Source of the DNA: an uncultured Methanobrevibacter sp. | Lineage (GTDB): Archaea > Methanobacteriota > Methanobacteria > Methanobacteriales > Methanobacteriaceae | Assembly (NCBI GenBank): GCA_902782595.1 | Contig: CACZNW010000115.1 | Location: forward strand, 1-6,901 | Length of the DNA: 6,901 nt | Reading direction: 5' to 3' | In this document: positions 5,001-6,901 of the stretch, piece after piece | How positions within the stretch are numbered: position 1 is the first letter of the stretch | Layout of the letters: each line of letters begins with the position of its first letter | The notes under the pieces: model-generated | What the model was told of the DNA's origin: nothing | Databases searched by the model: none | Seen by the model: the letters and a program-made list of their open reading frames with translations, nothing else | Made by a program: the position numbers and the translations under genes

Positions 5001-6901
5001 AATTCTTCAAGTTCCGGTTCATCTACAATGCTGATATCTTTAACTTTTGTTTGGGATATGTCGCAGCTCATGAATTTTTCCAGAATTGTTTTAACTGCAC
5101 CGTTGAATAAATCTATCATATGGCTTGAGTAAAGGGAATTGTCATATTGATTGATTAATTTTAACTCGCCTTTTTCTTCCAGAACATTGAATGATATTTT
5201 AAATCTGAGGGAGTCGTAGTCAATTCTTTCTCTCTCGTAGGTTTTGCCGTTCATGTTCAGGTCTTCAATGATTTCTCCTTGATAGACATATAAAAATTCA
5301 GGGGTCAAATCATATTTGTTTGCGATTTTGGTATATGGGTAAAACTCATAATTTAAAGTGTTTAACCAGTTTTCGTTAACATTTTCTATTAAATCCTTCA
5401 CTGTTTTGTCTGATTTGATATGGCATGTGAAAGGCAGTGTTTTTACAAGCATTCCAATAGTATTTCGATATTTTGGATTAGTTCTACCGGTTGATATTGT
5501 TGAGATTAATAAATCTCTTGAAAATGTAAATTTGGATAATGCTAAAACAGTAGCAGACAATAATAGGTTGTTTTCAGTTATGCCTTCTTTTCTACAGAAA
5601 TTATGGACCTCAGTTGCATTCAGAGATAGTTCATTAGTGCATAAAACACCTTCATCATCGGTTTCCAAATCTGGTGTAACAACAGTTGATTCATCAAATT
5701 CAGAAATCTGATTATCGAAAAATGTTTCTGCTTGCCTGTATTTTTTGGATTGTTCCAGATCATTTTCAATTAAGCTATATTCAAAGGCATCGACAGTTTC
5801 TTCAGGGATTTCATCAATTTTACCGTCATAAAATAGAGTAATGTCTCTAAAGAATAGATTTGCTGATGTTCCGTCTAAAATTAGATGGTGGAAATCATTG
5901 AGTAAAACAACTTCGGAAGGTGTTTCAATTATGTTAAACCTAAATAAGAAGTCATCATATAATGAGAATGGACGTATGAACTCATTAATGTCGTTTGCAC
6001 TTACTTCAACATCTTGTTTTGTTATTGTCACTAAATCTGAAACGTCAAATTCATCATTTCGTTTTTGAAGTATTTGACCGTCTTTTTGAATAAGTTCCAT
6101 TTTTAAATAACTGTGCAGTTCAATGGCATCAATGATTGCTTTTCTTAACTTGTCGGAATCTACACTTTTATCAAATCTGATGATTTTTGGTAAATTATAA
6201 CCTATCTTATCCGGATTTTTAATACAGTCAAAGTATACTCCCAGTTGATTGTGTGTTAAAGGATAATATTCTTTTAATTCAATTTCTTCATTTTCAGATA
6301 CCTCATCCGCATCATTTATCAAATCAACAATTTCTAAAACATTTTTTGATTTCATCATGTCCATTATACTTACATCAACCTTCAATTCTTCGGAAATCTT
6401 TGCAAGCAACTGGATAACAGTTAGGGAAGTAAAACCGATGTTGAACAGGTTGGTTGTAACTCCGAAGTCATCCCTGGAAATGATGTCTCTGCACATATCC
6501 AATACATATTGTTCCAGTTCATTTGAAGCTTCAACGACTTCAGTTATTTCATCTTCAACGGATGGGAGCGGCAATTTTTTCCTATCTAATTTACCATTAG
6601 GATTTAAAGGTAGATTTTCCAATTGAATGAAGAATGTTGGAATCATATAGTCTGTTAATTCCTGGGAAATGTCTTCTTTTAATTTTTGAGTATCAATCTG
6701 TGAATCTGCAACATAATATGCACATAGATACTCGGTATCATTGATGAGCTGAACATTGACAAAGACCAATTCAATGTCACTGTTTTTCAGGATGATACTT
6801 TCAATTTCACCGGTTTCTATTCTTAAACCTCTAAGCTTAATTTGTGAGTCTGCTCTTCCAACAACCACCAATTCTCCATCTTCACGTTTATAACCTAAAT
6901 C
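2093..6901 (-). CDS. Non-ribosomal peptide synthetase, C-terminal 1602 residues, reductase-terminated (5' partial)
   Basis: This is a cytoplasmic multimodular enzyme that activates amino acids as adenylates, carries them as phosphopantetheine thioesters, condenses them, and releases the chain reductively. Domain order, numbering from the window-edge Asp (codon 6899-6901): A C-terminal subdomain (1-115), T (125-200), C (208-620), complete A (645-1117), T (1130-1205), R (1237-1602), stop TAG at 2093-2095. The frame is open through the right edge. The first residues, DLGYKREDGELVVVGRADSQ, run from the end of adenylation motif A7 into A8, so the true start lies upstream and the TTG at 6869-6871 is not a start. 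There is no internal stop, frameshift or epimerisation domain. All core motifs of the visible module are present. The MATE gene follows after 6 bases. Product and total module number cannot be read from this window. Confidence 0.95.
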   Translation of the reverse strand, partial: DLGYKREDGELVVVGRADSQIKLRGLRIETGEIESIILKNSDIELVFVNVQLINDTEYLCAYYVADSQIDTQKLKEDISQELTDYMIPTFFIQLENLPLNPNGKLDRKKLPLPSVEDEITEVVEASNELEQYVLDMCRDIISRDDFGVTTNLFNIGFTSLTVIQLLAKISEELKVDVSIMDMMKSKNVLEIVDLINDADEVSENEEIELKEYYPLTHNQLGVYFDCIKNPDKIGYNLPKIIRFDKSVDSDKLRKAIIDAIELHSYLKMELIQKDGQILQKRNDEFDVSDLVTITKQDVEVSANDINEFIRPFSLYDDFLFRFNIIETPSEVVLLNDFHHLILDGTSANLFFRDITLFYDGKIDEIPEETVDAFEYSLIENDLEQSKKYRQAETFFDNQISEFDESTVVTPDLETDDEGVLCTNELSLNATEVHNFCRKEGITENNLLLSATVLALSKFTFSRDLLISTISTGRTNPKYRNTIGMLVKTLPFTCHIKSDKTVKDLIENVNENWLNTLNYEFYPYTKIANKYDLTPEFLYVYQGEIIEDLNMNGKTYERERIDYDSLRFKISFNVLEEKGELKLINQYDNSLYSSHMIDLFNGAVKTILEKFMSCDISQTKVKDISIVDEPELEEFDYSFNPFLNEVFHETVEENKDKLALIAEDGEFTYDELNRKANRIANALIKRGVKPGDKVLFKLKRDSNLTASMWGIIKTGAAFIPVDPEYPEERINYIYNDSEADYIISDFSDNNTLNVFDLLKEENESNPVVEFSPDNLAFLIYTSGSTGNPKGVMLTHRNITNYLLVKPENNYITDVVTNRKRVLGIQTVTFDISVCDVLVPLTHGLTYVFASDIEAKDVIALARLIKRTKVDAMAGTPSRLFQYLDLEEMQEAFKNLKSVSLAGEPFKPQLYTRIKSINPDVNLYNGYGPSETTIHTNHKLLTSADHITTGKPNYNVIMDVRDIDGNLIPDGVIGEVYIGGLGVGKGYLNKEKRTKESFIKINGIDYYKSGDYGTIDPEGEIVIHGRLDNQIKLNGLRIELGEVEQSILKFGAIKEVVCAIKKINENDHLCAYYTSDVEIDKDELKDFISQSLTKYMIPSVFVQLKALPWTLNGKIEVKKLPIPEISNEYVKPANNVEAFFASAFEEILGLNKVGVTDNFFDIGGTSLLVTKLTIHALNEGYEVQYADLFNYPSPRELAEFISGGEIVENEESQYDYSRIDEILSQNNMDNFLNGDLRELGNVLLTGATGFLGIHILKELIENEEGLIYCLQRGKNGLSGEQRLKSLLFYYFNENYEDLFGEKIFVVEGDITNIEDFKKLENYPIDTIINSAANVKHFAEGSQIEDVNIFGVENGLEFAKNIGACYVQVSTTSTAGESVNNFPPKDTVFDEQTLYVGQALDNKYLSSKFIAERLVLEHIVNGGEGKIVRVGNLMARESDAEFQINFESNGFINRIKAYITLHAMPYDLLVAQTEFSPIDIVAKSIVALAKTPKENTVFNSYNSHYITYADVLHSIKSQGYEMAKVEMDEFNRLLDEARNDETKQDGISGLVTQVGMGKAKNRSIVNVSNTFTINILNHMDIYWPLTSYDYLNNFINYLRSMRFLE
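2096..3193 (-). other. Domain: terminal thioester reductase (R), extended SDR fold
   Basis: LLTGATGFLG (1241-1250) is the Rossmann nucleotide-binding motif of the extended short-chain dehydrogenases in thioester reductases. The catalytic pieces follow in order: QVSTTST (1365-1371; Thr1368 is the likely catalytic residue) and YLSSK (Tyr1401, Lys1405; YxxxK). Arg1270 in CLQRGKNG is placed where these enzymes contact the NADPH phosphate. FSPIDIVAKSIV is the usual later landmark of the family. About 366 residues is a normal length for an R domain. It would release the T2-bound chain as an aldehyde, or as an alcohol after a second reduction, in place of a thioesterase. Confidence 0.93.
3287..3514 (-). 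other. Domain: peptidyl carrier protein T2
   Basis: VGVTDNFFDIGGTSLL (1151-1166) is a near-consensus carrier core. The phosphopantetheine Ser is residue 1164, codon at 3410-3412. The domain sits between the complete A domain and the reductase and holds the finished chain before release. Its motif is closer to consensus than that of T1. Confidence 0.93.
3551..4969 (-). other. Domain: complete adenylation domain of the last module
   Basis: All core motifs can be read: A1 FTYDEL, A2 TGAAFIPVDPEYP, A3 YTSGSTGNPKG, A4 TFDIS, A5 YNGYGPSE, A6 GEVYIGGLGVGKGYL, A7 YYKSGDYG, A8 GRLDNQIKLNGLRIE, A9 LTKYMIP, A10 LNGKIEVKKLP with Lys1112. By-eye alignment to GrsA PheA gives the ten-residue pocket code D829, I830, C833, A872, S898, A900, G924, I932, H933, K1112. 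I do not recognise this code, so no substrate is assigned. Asp at the first position fits an alpha-amino acid. Two small departures from consensus are Asn for Arg in A8 (KLNG, usually KxRG) and Glu-Val for Asp-Arg after NGK in A10. Confidence 0.92.
5042..6280 (-). other. Domain: condensation domain
   Basis: The catalytic motif HHLILDG (338-344) fits HHxxxDG exactly. The second His (339, codon 5885-5887) is the catalytic position. Other landmarks are a C1-like YYPLTHNQLGVYF near its start, a C2-like ELHSYLKMEL, a C5-like IGMLVKTLP (482-490) and a C6-like FYPYTKI. It joins the chain on T1 to the amino acid on T2. No epimerisation domain precedes it, so an LCL-type reaction is the simplest reading; assigning the subtype needs a phylogeny. 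Confidence 0.9.
6302..6529 (-). other. Domain: peptidyl carrier protein T1
   Basis: The sequence NLFNIGFTSLTVIQLL (151-166) matches the carrier core motif. The phosphopantetheine-accepting Ser is residue 159, codon at 6425-6427. The usual Gly-Gly before the Ser is Gly-Phe-Thr here, a departure from GG(H/D)SL. The serine and flanking helix pattern are intact, so it should still be modified. It would hold the building block of the upstream module and present it to the next C domain. Confidence 0.88.
6557..6901 (-). other. Domain: C-terminal subdomain of an upstream adenylation domain (cut by window edge)
   Basis: Only motifs A8 to A10 are visible: GRADSQIKLRGLRIETGEIE (15-34, textbook A8), LTDYMIP (82-88, A9) and NPNGKLDRKKLP (101-112, A10), with the catalytic Lys at 104. 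This shows at least one more module before the complete one. The residues that set its amino-acid specificity lie outside the window, apart from the invariant A10 Lys. Confidence 0.93.

Noticed and set aside
5042..6280. Epimerisation domain instead of a condensation domain
   Set aside because: Both share HHxxxDG. The domain lies between a carrier and a following adenylation domain and shows C1- and C5-like motifs, so condensation fits better.
6869..6871. TTG as the start codon of the synthetase
   Set aside because: It lies inside adenylation motif A8 and the frame stays open upstream to the window edge with typical A7-A8 residues. The gene simply runs off the right side.

Overview
The window is A+T-rich (roughly two thirds A+T by eye). 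Almost all of it is two genes on the minus strand, read right to left: the 3' part of a large non-ribosomal peptide synthetase (NRPS), then, after 6 bases, a MATE-type efflux transporter. The gene pair, the weak ribosome-binding sites, the oligo-T tracts after stop codons and the protein style point to a host-associated methanogenic archaeon, most likely Methanobrevibacter or a relative. From memory, Methanobrevibacter ruminantium M1 carries NRPS genes next to MatE-family genes. This is family resemblance and not proof: A+T-rich gut Firmicutes with reductase-terminated NRPSs are the main alternative.

Layout. Positions 1-83 (+) hold what looks like the last 26 codons of an unidentified gene, followed by a T7 tract. 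Positions 84-343 are non-coding and lie between two convergent genes; they hold three stem-loops and a second T7 tract facing the other way. Positions 344-2086 (-) encode a 580-residue protein: a twelve-helix MATE transporter (about residues 1-440) fused to a C-terminal RsbW/GHKL-type ATPase-like domain (about 460-580) with degenerate nucleotide-binding motifs. Positions 2093-6901 (-) encode 1602 residues of the NRPS. Its start lies beyond the right edge. The visible order is the C-terminal subdomain of an adenylation (A) domain, carrier protein (T), condensation (C), complete A, T, and a terminal NAD(P)H-dependent thioester reductase (R).

How they work together (inference). The synthetase assembles at least a two-unit peptide and releases it by reduction as an aldehyde or alcohol, since a thioesterase is absent. 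The co-transcribed transporter probably exports the product or protects the producer from it. The fused RsbW-like domain suggests that the pump is gated by, or scaffolds, a partner-switch signalling protein. Archaea lack sigma factors, so a classical anti-sigma role would not apply. This fusion is the most unusual thing in the window.
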